64,000 nucleotides of DNA, from assembly GCF_039555335.1 (NCBI RefSeq), contig NC_092628.1, positions 83,106,315-83,170,314 of the forward strand, in the 5' to 3' direction. Shown piece after piece: positions 44,901 through 59,900 of this stretch. Position numbers and translations under genes: made by a program. Within the stretch, counting starts at the first letter, position 1. Every line of letters begins with the position of its first letter. The stretch comes from Amphiura filiformis (taxonomy: Eukaryota; Echinodermata; Ophiuroidea; Amphilepidida; Amphiuridae). The notes under the pieces are model-generated. The model was not told where the DNA came from. It ran no database searches and worked only from the letters and a program-made list of their open reading frames with translations.

Positions 44901-47900
44901 TCCAAACGTCAAATAATTGTCTTTTAACCAATCAATGAACAAAGAATATATTAATGAAGTATATAAAACAAATACTGCCTTTATTCGAAGTTCTGGTTAA
45001 AACTATGGTCCCTCGTTGAGATCAATTAATACTATTTTCCTTCGGGGCTGCGCCCCTCATATATATAGTACTATTGATCTCACCTCGGGCCCATAGTTTT
45101 AACCAGAACCTCTCAGGGCAGTATATATTTGTATAATACAAGTGCCCCTCTCCCGGGCTTTGAATGAGTAACTGACAGGTATAGTGTTGCACATATCATA
45201 CGTATCTTGTACATGTATGTTTGGTTGAAATGTCTTATTTTGAATCTGAAAACATTTTTAAAATGCAGAGTCATTAGGAATGACTATGCAAAACACAGAT
45301 ATAGGCAACAAAGAGCACTATATTACCAGTAATATATATGAGCCTATCAGTGATATCAATTAACAGTTTGGTGAAACGCCCACTGCCAGTGCCCGGTACA
45401 ATTAATTCATAAACATAGGGAATAATATTCACATGAATAAACTCTGTGAAAAATAAACTTACATTCAGTATTTACCAGATGACTATAATAGTAAATCATA
45501 TTTTTGCTGTATTAAAATTTTGCAGTTTAGAGCGAACCCATGTTCTGCAATGTTAAATTTGTGCAAATTTGTACTTTTCCTCAAAGGCCTATTGGAAGAA
45601 AAATATTTGTGAGCATAAAAAGTTTGCGAATCAACTGCACTCGCAAAATTCACAAAAAGTTCGCAAACATTTCATGCATTACAGTATGTGTAAAGGATAA
45701 ATACAGGTGGAAATCAAGGCTCATTTATTGTCTCGTCTGTTTAGCTGTATCACGTACAGGATGTGGGAAATGCAAATTGCCTGAACTTTCACTCAATTAA
45801 AGCCACAATGAACGATCTTTTTAAACTACTTTGAATAATTGTTTTTCAAACCTGATTTTGTTATGTTTATACACATTACACATGTCCCAAATTGTTTTCT
45901 TTGTAGGACAACAGAGCAATTTTGAATTAATGTCTTAATAAGACATTAAAGCCTCTGTATAACACCATGCTTTAACAGCCAGTATGACTAGTATTATTTC
46001 ATATTTTTGTGACAAAGAATTTTTTAATTTGGTTTTATTATAATAAGGTGTGGCTTTAAAGTCCCATTTTTTGGCTATTTTACACCAGATATTGGGCTAT
46101 TCCTGAAAAAAAAACATTTCCAATTTACGATTGAGAATTAACTACCCATCCACCCGTCATTTTGGACAGGCAGTTTGCTCCTGAGACAGGCAAAGTTAAT
46201 GCCTGTGACATATCAGAATTAAAAAAAAAAACAGGACCAGACTAATACAATAGCTATTTAAACTGACTGGTTTATGTTTTCAAGTCTAATGGGCAGGTAG
46301 TCAAATCCTTGCTAAGACCCTGTACACCTAGACATCCTGATTGGAACGTTCTCATTCTGTATTCTTTAAAAACAGATGTTTTGATTCTGTCACCATCATG
46401 GACAACCTACAAACCACAGACTCTCCTAGCAGGGAAAAAGGCCATAGAGGTGTCTACCAAGTTTGAAGACAATTGGAAGATCAAACCTAAGGATCTTGAA
46501 AAGGTGAGATACAAATACTGGTCCAACACCAGTTGGATAAAAATCTGTATTTATACCTGCATACCCAGTAATATTTATGACATAAACCAGCCATGTAATA
46601 TTTTCTGTATTATCTGCATATTCCTGGTGCATGTACGTGCAGTGTAACACACGCGATATCATAAGATGAGCAAGTACTATGGTAAAAACATTGGCTACGG
46701 TGTCTTACACAGATTTGGTTAAAAATGATACAGGATGTGTAGGTGGGTGATGGTATTTTTCTGCATGGGCCTGTTATCTGATGTTCCTACCTTAAAACGT
46801 GGCATGGCTGCACTGCAAAAAGCAAGGAATATTATTGGGACTACTTTTTAATACGCTTCAAACTAAAATCCCTCACCAAAATTTACCATGCATCATGTAG
46901 GAAGATGTACAGAAAAATATTTATGGTCTGGTACCTTTTTCCATGGAGCTGATTTTGTGTAATGTACTAATCTACTTTTTCCTCCTGTCCTTATTTGGTT
47001 TATTTTTGCAGTCTTATTCTACAAACCTGTACTACATGGTTTTTGGTTTCTTTTAGACGCTCTGCTCTGGAAGATGCCATATGCATTTTCCATTTCTGCA
47101 ATCTTTTGGTTTCAGTTGATTATTTTCTTTGATCTTTTCTCCATAATATTTAGCATTGCTTACCCAGGCATTTAGCATTATCTTTCCATCTTCTTTTAAT
47201 AGATTTGCTTAGCAAGAAAGCAGAAAAGACAATCTCTGTAAGTGAAATCAATAGATGAGCTGCACAATTTATAATGGAATGTAAATGGTAAGATGACGTA
47301 TCAATATGGCAAGTTGAGAAATTGAGCTAGTATGTTATTAATATTAATACTTTTATATCAATTGAATCAGTTCTAAGCTTACATTCATTGACAGCTACTT
47401 GGTTTATTTAGAATGAAGTTGGAAGAGTCTCTTGGATTTATCAAGAAGCATTGATTGGGTGAGAATGTGTATCAGATGTGCACCACGTTCTTATCTATAT
47501 ACCAAACATTTTGCGGAAGATGCATCGCAGTGTTAAGGAACTTATCATGGAAGAAAGCATTGGTTCAGTAGGGTGATGAAGTTACCAGTATAAGCAGATG
47601 TTTAGAATGCTGTCACAGATTTAAGTCATAGGAGATAATGCATCCCATAAGCTGTCAATTGTCACTCCAAGTCTCACATGAAGATTAGTGGGGTGTCTTT
47701 ATAAAAATTCCTTTAATTCTGAACATTCCGAGGTAGGAATTATTTCCTTGTGTTTGGATCAAAAGTTTAAATCAAAATCCTTTAATTTTTGTATACTACT
47801 CTTTGGTACTGACCAGCAATCAATTTACTACTCTTTGGTACTGACCAGCAATCAATTTATTCTTAATGCTTTTTTGCATTTATATCTTGATGACTCTATT

Positions 47901-50900
47901 AAATGCAGTCCTAGCTATGTAAACTGTGCATTACATGGGTGGGGTGAACCTAAACAATAGCAATTCATGTATTTACATGGGCATTTGTCTTAAAAGATCA
48001 AACCTTTTATTTTGCAACTTCCATTACTTCACAGAACAATAAAAAGATAAGTTGAGTTAAGGTTATATAACAATGATTATTGACATTTTCAATGAATAAA
48101 GAAAGTCCTTGTAGGACTTTATGCTTTTCCAGTTTTATATAAGTCTTTTACATGGATTATTCAGGAAAAGGAGTGAAAAATTAAGCGGCATTTGCAATAC
48201 TGCACTTTACACTATATACATACAAAAATAGGGAACCTTCTATCTCCTATATGCTTAAATCTGTGATTGCTACACAATGCTACGATGAGCACCAGCAGTG
48301 GGGATGTCAGCTGAGGTGATTTTACAAAGTCATAGAAGTTAACCACCAGCTTTGTTTTTCCATACTTAATACTACAGATCATTATGGAGAATTGTGTCAG
48401 TCCCAATCGTCTACTGATATTCTGCAATCCAGACAATCCAAGTAAGTTATCTTTGTTGCAGGAAGAAAATATTATGTAGGCCCTAATTGCAAAATGAGAA
48501 AACCTAAACAATTAATCTGATCTGTATTCAGAAATTGATAGTACTGATGTGTGAACTTGCAAACCTGGACACTAAATCATTGACAATATTGTTAGAAAGT
48601 AGTTAAAATGAAAAAGCTACAAAAACAATTTGTGTATATCCATATCAAAACGATGCACTTGTCTCATTTCAAGTAATAGCAAGGAATAAATACCAGACTC
48701 ATCTCAAGTGGAGGTCACTTCAAATCATCCCCATGGTTAAGGAATGTTCTCTATATTTGTAAACCATGTGACTTGGGCTGATTTGAAGTGACCTCCACTT
48801 CAGATGAGTCTGGTATTTATTCCTAGCTATTATTTGAAATGAGACACATGTAGCAGCCGACAAGTGCATCGTTTTGATATGGATGCACACATTTGTGAAA
48901 TCTTGTCAAAATGTTTGTGGAAATGTTGCTGAATACAATTTACAAACATAATCATGTGCACAATCATTGTCTGTAATTAATTTTGTACAACATAATTATT
49001 GCTATTACAATACAATCAACATTTTTTTCTAAAAACAACGGTTACTTTGGATAAATTTTGACTTTTCTGAAACGGATGTCCTGAATTATTCTGATCACAA
49101 AACAATAAAAACTTTGTGCAGTTGCATGACTCAATTTCCTGGTGTTATCACTTAACATTGACTATGTGTACGCATGATCGTTCCCAAATTTGTGAAAAAA
49201 GGGGTTATTTTTAAACTATGTTCGCGAACATAAAATGTTTGCGATATTTAAAAAATAGGGTTACTTTTGACTACGGAGTACTCAAAATTAAAAAATAGGG
49301 TATTTGAGAATCCTGAGAATGTTGAAATCCCAAGAAATCTTACCATTTCTTGCTCAATTTACTCCTGGATTTCACTTTTGTGAAACTTTTGTGCCTTCCT
49401 AATATTCAGCAACTCACTCAGTTTGTTTCTGAGGTTTGTTTACACCGATTACGTCACTAGGGACTTCCCAGTTTGGCTGCTGTGTTCTTTGGTGTGTGTT
49501 CTTGAAATGTTAAAAAAGAGGCGCTTTTGTAAAAGTGTACTTGAAATGCAAAAAAATAGGGGTAATTTTTAAGGCTAATTTGTACCCGTTTTTGTGCAAA
49601 TGCTGAAAATGTTCTTGAAACCGCGCAAAATTGGGGGGTATTTTTGACTTTGGGAACGATCATGCGTTACGCCTTTGAATAAGCATTGACAACACCGGGC
49701 TCAATTTGCATAATAAGAACATAACTCAACATGGTGATGAGCATTTTATTTTTGACTCTAAAATGCAAGAAGAACTGCTTAATTTTCACATTTTTAAGAG
49801 GAGCAAAGACAAGTGTTTGAAAGTACACATTTGGGGGAAGGAAGAGAAGTATGCCTATCTTCAGAAAATTGGAAAAATCAATTTATGTGAAAAGCACTAA
49901 AAATTGTGTACATCCATATCAAAACGATGCACTTGTCGGCTGCTACATGTGTCTCATTTCACATAATAACTAGGAATAAATGCCAAACTCGTCTCCGAAG
50001 TGGAGGTCACTTCAAATCATCCCAAGTCACATGGTTTAGGAATATAGAAACATTTCTTATACAAATTGATTTGGGGATGATTTGAAGTGACCTACACTTG
50101 ATATGAGTCTGGTGTTTATTCCCAGTTATTATGCGAAATGAGACACATGTAGCAGCCGACAAGTGCATCGTTTTGATATGGATTTACACAATTAGTTTGA
50201 ACCAAACAAAGTCTTTTTATGAATTTGCTATTTTCAAAATATAATGTGATGTGGTCAAGTTAAATGAGTTGTTTATCGCTAATATTGATTTTGAGATTAA
50301 CTTCCTATGTATTTTATTCTTAATAACAATGAAATTATGATATCTCTGAAACCACACATCCAGTTGTGATGGAGTTTATAAAAAAATAAAGTTCTGCCAA
50401 TGGGCTATTCCAGTTGAAATCCATACACCCCCTATTGAAGACATGGCTTTCATCTCCCAAATAGGGAGTGGGAATTTCAAATGGGCTTACTTGAATGAGT
50501 GACTCCATTTGAAATCTACACTCCCTGTGTGAGAGATTAAGGTCATGTCTTCTGTGGGGGGTGTATGGATTCCAGTTGGAATTGCCCAATGGACAATGTA
50601 TTAAGATATTTAAAAACAAAGCATGTTGATTTTGTTCGATAAACAACTCATTTTGTGTGATTTCATGTAATATATTGTAATGTGTGCCTATTTTCTTGAA
50701 AATGATCTTTTACAAACTTGACAACCACATGTACAAGGCCTGGAAAAAATGTGGAAGGTGGGAAGCTCCTTCCAGGGAAATTTGGAAGTTTAGAGGGAAA
50801 TAAAGATCCTTAAACAAAGAAATACATAAGAATTTGGAGCGAAATTTGTCTTTTTGAAGGGAAATTTTGATCAGCTTCCAGGGAAATTTTCATTTTTTCC

Positions 50901-53900
50901 AGCCCTGTTACAAGCTTGTTTCAAGCTAGTGATATGCATGTTGCACGGGGCCCGGGGGTTCTCTTGATATTATGCTCAGTTAACCAAGCTTGTTCCAAAA
51001 AACACTAGACCAGCTGTGGTCCCGGGACTCACAAAAAAGGTCTCATATAGGTCAAATTCAGCCAGCTCGGATAGGGCTTCCAGCATTGCCATGATGTTTT
51101 GTTCTCAAAACTAGACAGAAATTGGGAGAAAAAATTACCATATTAGGATGTGTCATGTTTTTTCAAATTTGTAGAATGTTATCTTTTTTTGTGTGGAAAA
51201 ATAACCACATTTTGCCATGACGGTATGATTTTATCCTTTCAAAAATGGTTCAGGGTCTCTTATAGGGTATCCATGCAATACCACAAGGTCTAGTATGGGC
51301 TATGATGGGTATCTTGATAAGTATATGTGATCTCAGAACTTTTTACCCTGGGTCACCTTTGGAACATGTTTGGTTACCCAGGTACTTGTTCAAGAGACTC
51401 CTTGACATGATCATCTTTGCAATGATTGTGCTGCAAGCTCATCTCAAGCTTGTTTGCAAACTTGTTAAAGCTTTAAAATGATATAATAATAAAAACATGA
51501 GTGTAATAATAATGATAATTAACATGCTGTTACTTATAATTATTTACTGGAAAAGGCTTGGGCGATTCAAAGATCTGTAAAATATAGTGTCAAGAAACAC
51601 ATAACCTAAAAGTGCAATGTCATGTTTGTGAAATATGTGACCATGTTCAGCTGCTTAGAAAACAAAAACAAAACAGAAATTTAAAGTTGAAAACATCCCT
51701 GATGCAACTGCAGGGGTACGAAAACCTTTAAATAATTTAAGCAGATCTGGAATTGATATGTCAATGATTCTGACATAATATCTGAATTATACAGTTTAAA
51801 ATCCAGTTCAATTGGGCAATTCCAGTTGAAATCCATACTCTCCCTACAGAAGATATGATACTAATCTCCCACACAGGGGGTGCAAATCCGGGGGGGGGGG
51901 GGCCCTCAACTGAAATTTCAACATTTTGGTGGGTCTTGTGAACTAAAATTGGGCCAAATTATAGGCTTTGGAGCTAAAAAAATTCCAAAATTGTCCAAAT
52001 TGCCAGCCAGAGTTTGAGGCTCAAAGAACTGGAGCATGATCCAAATGTGGGTCTTAAGGAACTGCCGGGGAGCCTGAAAAAGGGACCCTTGACCGCCGCA
52101 CATACCCATACCCCATTTACATGTGAGTACCCCCTCTGAGGTGCAAATTTCAAATGGAGTCGCCCATTAAGGGCTGGGGTATGAACGTTTGGACAGTATT
52201 TATTGTGGGACATTAGAGCACATCAGACATATCGAATTGCATTCTGAATACTGAAGAATGTCATTCTGATATCAAATAATTTTGATTTTTGAAATTAGCA
52301 ATTTAATACACATTTTATGGCAAATCATTAGAAATTGATATTTTTGATGTTTAACAGTACTTGAAGTAAACTTTATAAATCTGATGATATATACTTAAAG
52401 TGTATTTAGGTGGAATGAAAAGCTGACGATCAATTGAAAATTTTGTCCTTTAAGTTATTGAAGATATGGATTTTTTTCCCAAAACACCAAAAAAATTAGG
52501 TCTTTTTGGGAAAAAAATCCATATCTTCAATATGAAAGGTCAAAATTTTCAATTGACCGTCGGCTTTTCCTCCCTGCTACATACACTTTAAAATATGTCG
52601 TTAGATTTATATATTTTACTGAGGACTGTTATATATCAAAAATTTGAAAAATATCAAATTTTTATAATTTGTCATAAAATTTGTATTATATTGTGATTTT
52701 CAAAAATGAAAATTATTTGATATCAGAAAGACATGCTTCGTATTCAGAATGCAATTCGATAGGTCTGAGGTGCTCTCATGTCCCACAAAAAAACTACTGT
52801 CGAAAGCATAATAAACGCTCAATTTAGATCCCTTAAGGTAGCCCATTTGAAATTCACACTTCATGTGTGGAAGATTAAAGTCATGCCTTCCATAAGTGTG
52901 TATGGATTTCAACTGGAATAAACCATTTGGTCTGAATTGGACATCAAGTAAAATGCACATCTCTTTCTGGATAGAATATAAATATCGCCCAAGCCTACTT
53001 GTGACTGACAATATTTCTGCATGATTTATTTCTACAGCTGGAACTTGCTACTCTGCTGAAGACCTAGAAGCACTAAGGTTCTTGTCTATCAGCATGGGTT
53101 CTCATTCCTTGTTTCTTGTCTTGTTTAGAACTCTTTTACATTCCCATATTTTATTAGTCCAACAAGATGTTGTAGTGACATTGTCATTATTATTCATATA
53201 ATGGAAGCGGCTCGGTACACAATGCAAGATAAATGTACTCAAAGCTATAGATACTATCTGCTTCCCAGCTTTGTTCAAGCCTGGTGAGAACATTTTGAAA
53301 CAATTAAGTTGCTTATGCTATCTTACTGTTGACTTATATTATTGTGCAAGCCTACAATGAAAAATAACAAGTTGCATAGCTCGATAATTGTGCTCTGGAA
53401 TTTAGCAGTGTAATCATATTTTTTTTGTTATACATGGAATGTAAGATGTTGATAATGTAGTTCAAAACTTGTGCACCCAAGTGATACCCTTTTTTGTTGT
53501 TGGTGGGCTCGTGTTAAGCTGTAGTACTAGCTATAGTCAGAAAAGCTAGAAAGATGTGGATATTAATATAGAGGCAACAATGTGATGACTTGGCCCCAAT
53601 TATGTTGAAAAAATAGTACATGCATGGACATAGGCGCTCTGTGCAGGCTGCCAGTTGCCCCATCTTGTCTGGATGCTCTATGTATTTCTAAAAACAATTT
53701 TAAGTGGACCCACATTTGAACTTATTGGAGGGAAAAAAGAGTTCTAAACATTGTATTGTTTTGTGTGAATGTATGTGATGTGTTATATGGGTAATTTGTT
53801 CTAATTGTTTAAATTTAGTGACATCAAGAATCATATTAACTCCTCAAAAAAGTTTGGAAACTTTCAAAAACGGCTGTATATCAGAAATTTTTGAAATCTA

Positions 53901-56900
53901 TCTCCACATTGTTTCATGTCAGTGAAACCATTGTTCTTTCCTGTCAACAATGACACCTCATTTGTGGCGATAACTTATTCCACGGCTGAGTAACTTTCTT
54001 TGAAAGACTGAGAGGTCTCAAAGAAAATGTGCCAATCTGACCATTGTCTGCGCTTATCTTATTGCTTTAAATGAATGAACGAGTGGTTAAAGGCATGAAT
54101 TAAAGAATGAATGAAACGTTATTGCCATACATCATGTTATAAAAAAGCGCGCTAGGATGGTTCTACATGTGGATTCAAATAGATCAATGCAAGTCAATCT
54201 CTCTTGCTGGTCACTTCTTCATAGTGGTCATTTGCAAGAAAATTCTAATCAACCATGGTTCGATTATCAGATCTGGATAAGGCTTGAGCTATATTGGTCA
54301 GATTGAGGCTGGCATACCTCAAAATCAAAGTGCGGCAACTTTTGGAGTTTCCCGCAGTATGATCTCCAAGCTAAAAGCCAAGTTTCGTCAGACCTGGTTT
54401 GGATATTGAATCACTAACAATATCGACCCAGAAGTGGCCGCCCAAGAAAAACAACGGCTGCAGAAGACTGGTACATCAGACTGGCAGCACTTTGAAACCA
54501 TATTTAATGAAACATTGTGATATTCCTTATTCATGTTTACTGATGCAAATGGCGCAGACAGGGGCAGATTTGGCACATTTTGTTTGAGATCTTCTTGTCT
54601 TTCAAAGACAATTACTCAACCATGGAATAAGTTATGGTCACAAATTTGGTATTGTTTTTGACAGGAAAGAACAATGTTTGTATTGATATGAAACAATATG
54701 GATATACATTTCAAATATTTCTGATATGAAGCCATTTTGGAAAGTTTCCAAACTTTTTTTGAAGAGTTTATGTTGCTCATTCACATTATTTAAAAGTTGC
54801 ACAACGCACCTTAACTATATTACAATTATGAGTAAATTTGGTTTCAGAAAGTTGATGAAATACTGTTTTTGATCGAAGCATGGTGTAATTAAAGAAGATT
54901 TTACTTGGTATTACATCTATTACCGGTAACTCTAAACCCACCATCCAGAACAATAGAATAGCAATATCGACAACAATAGTACTAATAATTATTATAATAA
55001 TTTATAATGATGATTTTATACAAATATTAACTGTGTATGAGTGTGATGGTCGATCCCTTCTGGCTTGTGGAAGTGAACAATACATCTTTCACCGAGTGAT
55101 TATATTTCGACCATACATTAATTTAAGACAGTTAATATTTGTTTTATATCACTCGTACATAAATTCTATTACTCTAAAATACTATTTAAGGTAGGAAATA
55201 CATTTTTTAATCAACATAACACTCCTGGTCACTCCTGGAAGGCATAAATGATTATACTAGCTTTTTTTCAAAAGTTTATCTCATCTAAAGATGTGCATAG
55301 TTTTTATAGGCCAAGTACCAGGCCAAACTCACCATAAAACGAATCACACAAAGTACATAGCCTCAACGAAAAAAAATAGAAGCAGCAGCAATACCACTTA
55401 TGGTTTTCCATTTTCTTCTGAGTCAGACGTATCTTTTTATAAACTTGGATTCCTCGTTTATTCTGCAACCTGTAAATGCATGGCCTGAAATTGATTAGCT
55501 TGTATGCATTACACCACACATTGATTAAAGGTTCACATTTTAACATATTTTTTTCCATAAATAGAATGTGATAGGTGAAATAAACAATCTGTAAAATGGC
55601 ATTCCTACAATAATCTTATGCACTATATATAAACAGCTGCAATCCAGGAAAAATAGTTGGTAGGCCTGCTCAAAACAATTCAAATGTGTAAAGTACTGTC
55701 AAATTGGATCAAAAGCTGGATACAAATATACCATAGATCGGCAAACAGAACTCCCTGTTCAGTATGTGTTAAATTCATGTGTACTGCAGCCTGCATATTC
55801 CCAACCCATATCTTTCAGTTTTGGAGAGTAGCAAGCTTATACCAGCTGATAACAAGGCTGTGCCCAACATTGAATTTGGGGAACGGGGCAGAAATTATCC
55901 AAAAGGACAGAAAAGGGTGCCAACATATTGTCCAGGATTGTAGGTTTATTAGAGCTCAAAACATTTCAATTTCCATGATTTACATACTGTTGATATACTG
56001 AAATATTTTTTGGGATTTGTACAAAAATAAGAGCTGAACCTAAAAATAACTCTGATATCATGCATGCTCAGAAGCTATTCTTTAAAGCTATTAGATTTGA
56101 GTTTTGCTTTAGGTATGTTTTTGTAGATAAGGAAAATGACAGGAAAGCTTTACACAGATAAATTCTATGTTAGGCAACGAAAAACAACACAAAAGAAGCA
56201 CTGTTCTATGGGATTTAACCAACCCAATTTTAAGAAAGAAAGGTCACGCAGTTATAGGTTGAGTGGTCATAATTTTAACATTATTAATTAAGAACATAAA
56301 GATGACATGAATGTGCGAAGAATTTTTGTTAGCTACAGTTAACATTATCATCCAAATTTTAACAATATGTGAAAATTGGTGTGATTTGAAGTGGCATATT
56401 CACCCAGGTCAGGTATAGCGTAGAATAGCTTACTTGCTTGAAAGGAATGGCTGTCAAAGTGTGTCATCGCTGGGTAAGAACCAGCATTGTATGTGGTTGA
56501 TACCCATCAAAGCATATCTTGTTACACAGTCACAGTTGAAAGTTTTAAAAAATTGTACTAAATTTTAACATATATTTTCAATCCTTAAAATCTCAGATTA
56601 TTCCTCATTCTTCATCATAGGCTACTGTGCTTTCAAAATGATTCACCTGTTCATATCAATGTGATTGATTGTAATCAATTCAATCAAAATATTATATTAT
56701 GACCTATCACACAAGTGTGGACTTTCCTTTTTTTCTTCTTTTTTTCCTTTTTTTTTAGGTATTTAATACATTGAGCTATTCCATTTGAAATCCACACTGC
56801 CCCTGTGGAAGATGTAGCTAAAGTCTGCTGCAGAGATTTCAAATAGAATAGACAACTGTGTCATTTACATTTGAAATTTACTCACTCAAGTTGTGAACGA

Positions 56901-59900
56901 TAGGTAAAGTCATAATACAAGGGGAGTATGGGTTTCCAAATAATCAATCCTAGCAAATTCTATTTGAAACACATACTCCCTCTGTGGAAGACTTTCCTTA
57001 CATCTTCCACAGTGGTATTGCAGATTTCAAGTGGAATAGGCCATTTCTATTACTTCATCATAAGTATATAGTTGATAGTTTCATTGAAGTACATGTATAG
57101 TTTTACAATAACCATTAACAAGAGTACTGCATGCGATAGCGATAAAATGCACACCCCAGCAGGAAGCTTTAGTATCGTGGAGCATAGTAGTTTACAGATG
57201 CTAAATTATTCTTGTGAATATCAAGTTAAACTAAACCAGGTTATAAGATTATTTCTTACTGTTTCTTTTCAGTGTGGTGTTACGCAAGCACAATACCATT
57301 GTGCTCTCCGATGAGATCTATGCCAGACTCCATTTTGATAATAACCACATCAGCATAGCAAAGGTAAGAGAAATAACATCTAACTTTTGTGCTCTTGGCT
57401 TGGTGTATTTCATACTGATTTAAGGGGCGGGAGGGGGCAGTGCACTAAAATATGACAGAGTATATAAATAGTTTAATATACCCATAAACAGCAAATATTC
57501 TCAATCCTATAAACAAGTTTCACTGTCAAAAATCCCAAATAAGAATAATTACACATTTTTTACCTACATGTACACATTTAAAAAAGTTGAAGTTTTGGAT
57601 TAAATTTGAAATTATTTTGATTTCTCTAAAATAAGTTTAACAAAAAAAACAACTGATCAATACTAGTCATAACACCTCACAGGTAAATACCTATCCTGAT
57701 CTGAAGTACCCAAACCTTGCACCATACTCTAACCCCGTTCTTCTTCTAAAACCTGCACTATTAATCTAAATCTAACACTGTGCTCTTGTCTGGGAAAGGG
57801 AAAATTTGTTCACCATTTGTTATGCAGTCAATCACAATTTGATGTCAAAATTCTTGTTCCCAAATAATTGGTGAAAACATGCTGAAAATCTATCAAATTA
57901 GAGTTCCTGGTCTTGAGACTATTTTCATACAAAAACATTTGAACATCTGCACAGAGACGACTTCTGATTGGCTAGAATCAGAATCGGAACAGCGCCACAG
58001 ATTTGAACCATGGTGCTGTCACATTTTTGTACCAATGATTTAGTCTCTGGCCCAGCCTGCATGTGAGTGGTACAAATCTGTGGCACTGTTCATGTTGTCC
58101 ACCAACTGGTGATTGGAGTATCACAGGCCTGATTAAGTTTCATCTTGTCAACTATCATGACTAGCAGCTCAGAGAATCTTGAGTGTTATGGGAAGTATAA
58201 ATAGCCCCCTCATAAGGGACTTCTTTATGCTTCACCCTATATGTACAATTCATGTATACTGCCCTCATGAAAAGATTACACTTTCATGCTACAAACATCC
58301 TAGTAACATAGAGGGTGTGTACATGTTGTTATCACCTACAAATGGGGATGTTAATGTAATACTCTACATGCCAACTGTGTACCTCTCAGGAACCTGCTTT
58401 CTAAATGTGTGCAATATGCTGCAAATAATTAACATGTACACAAAACAAAACTTTGGTGATAAAAAAATCAGTGCCAAGTTGGTTAAATGTCATAAAATGT
58501 TACATAATTGTGACATGATCAGGGGAATGAGTCACATGTCAGCAATTTTCAATTAGAAGTTTTTTACAATAGTTCATGAATGCTACATTTTTGATGTAAA
58601 CCCCATTAAAATCTGATGTCTTGTTGCCAAGTTATGAGCAATATATCAATGGCTGAAAACAATAAAACAAAAGAATTTGAAAACTGTTTTTGCCAATATC
58701 TCAAAAAGAATATTAGCAACATCCCCGGGCAACATCCAACATCATGTCACAATTATATAAGGAGGTGTTTGGAGGTGATATCAAGTAGGTGGGGTGTGGG
58801 TGTAATCATGGCGATGTGCAAATTGAATTTAGATAAACCTACTATTTCTAGATTTCTATGTCAGAATCAAGAATTTTGTCACCTTTCCCTATACCAAAAA
58901 AATGAATAAATAATAACTTCTGTTGATGACTTGTTTTAAATGAACGTGACTTGGATCCCAAGCTTTTAATTGGCAGTTCTAGTAGTGACCAAAGGGGCCT
59001 TGTGGACTTGCCATTGGCAGTTCTGACCATACCAAACAAGATCTATTCACAGAATCGTTATAGAATCACTATCTTTCCATGAAATCCATTATCCTTGCCT
59101 GACCAAAGAGGCAATTTCCATTGTCTACAGAAGTAGCACTTGATTAATTGCTCTTACATCAAATGGTATCAAAACTAGAGAAATTGAAATTCAAGATTGC
59201 ATCATCAATAACTTACATCCACAAGCTAATTGAGATGTTTGTCACTATCATTTGATTTCAAGATATGAATGAACAAGGACAGGTCACATGAAAAGTATAC
59301 AGGATCTGCTGCCATTCACAACAAATCCCTTGACTTGAGTTTTGTAAATCATCTATTGCCATGTATCATCATATTGTTTTTCTTAGTCTTGTTGTATCAC
59401 CAAGGTCGCTCTTTCTAATTGATGAGTTAAGTTTGTAAATGATACATTTCTGTATCCTGTATATATTAGATCCTATTCTTATATCTCATTTAAAACAATC
59501 CTTTATGTACAGGCCCATATAATCGTGAACCCTACTATAGATGATAAACATGAATAAGTGCTAACATGTTTGGCTTCATGAAAAACAGAGCTATGTCATG
59601 AATGAGAATTTGGAAAGAAAAACAAATTATTAGCTATATAAGCAACCTATATTTGTTAATGTTATTGTAGAATGATGAAGTATTATCTGTTAACATCACC
59701 ATATCATCATTAATAACATCACTAGGATGAGTCATTGTGCTTTCACTGCAAACAAAACATTTTGTAGGGCAAACAGATATATGGTAGTATGTGATGTAGG
59801 TTTACACGTCATCCGTTATAGCTGCCTTTTGCATCTTTTCACAGATGGGCCTGTGTTGATATTGAAAGATTTCAATTATTGGCCAGTAAGGGTTGATCAG

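Larger units (their letters stand above)
51811..52927. mobile_element. Outer MITE of a three-level nest (TTGAAATCCATAC family)
   Basis: The left half (51811-51887 plus 52149-52166) and right half (52837-52927) form the same hairpin as 50398-50592. They are separated by a 253-bp element and a 662-bp element. The two halves rejoin logically around ATTTCAAATGG and CCATTTGAAAT. Confidence 0.75.

Noticed and set aside
58179..58909. Two open frames of 125 and 97 codons in intron 6 as extra exons
   Set aside because: Exons 6 and 7 join in phase without them and they resemble no aminotransferase segment.
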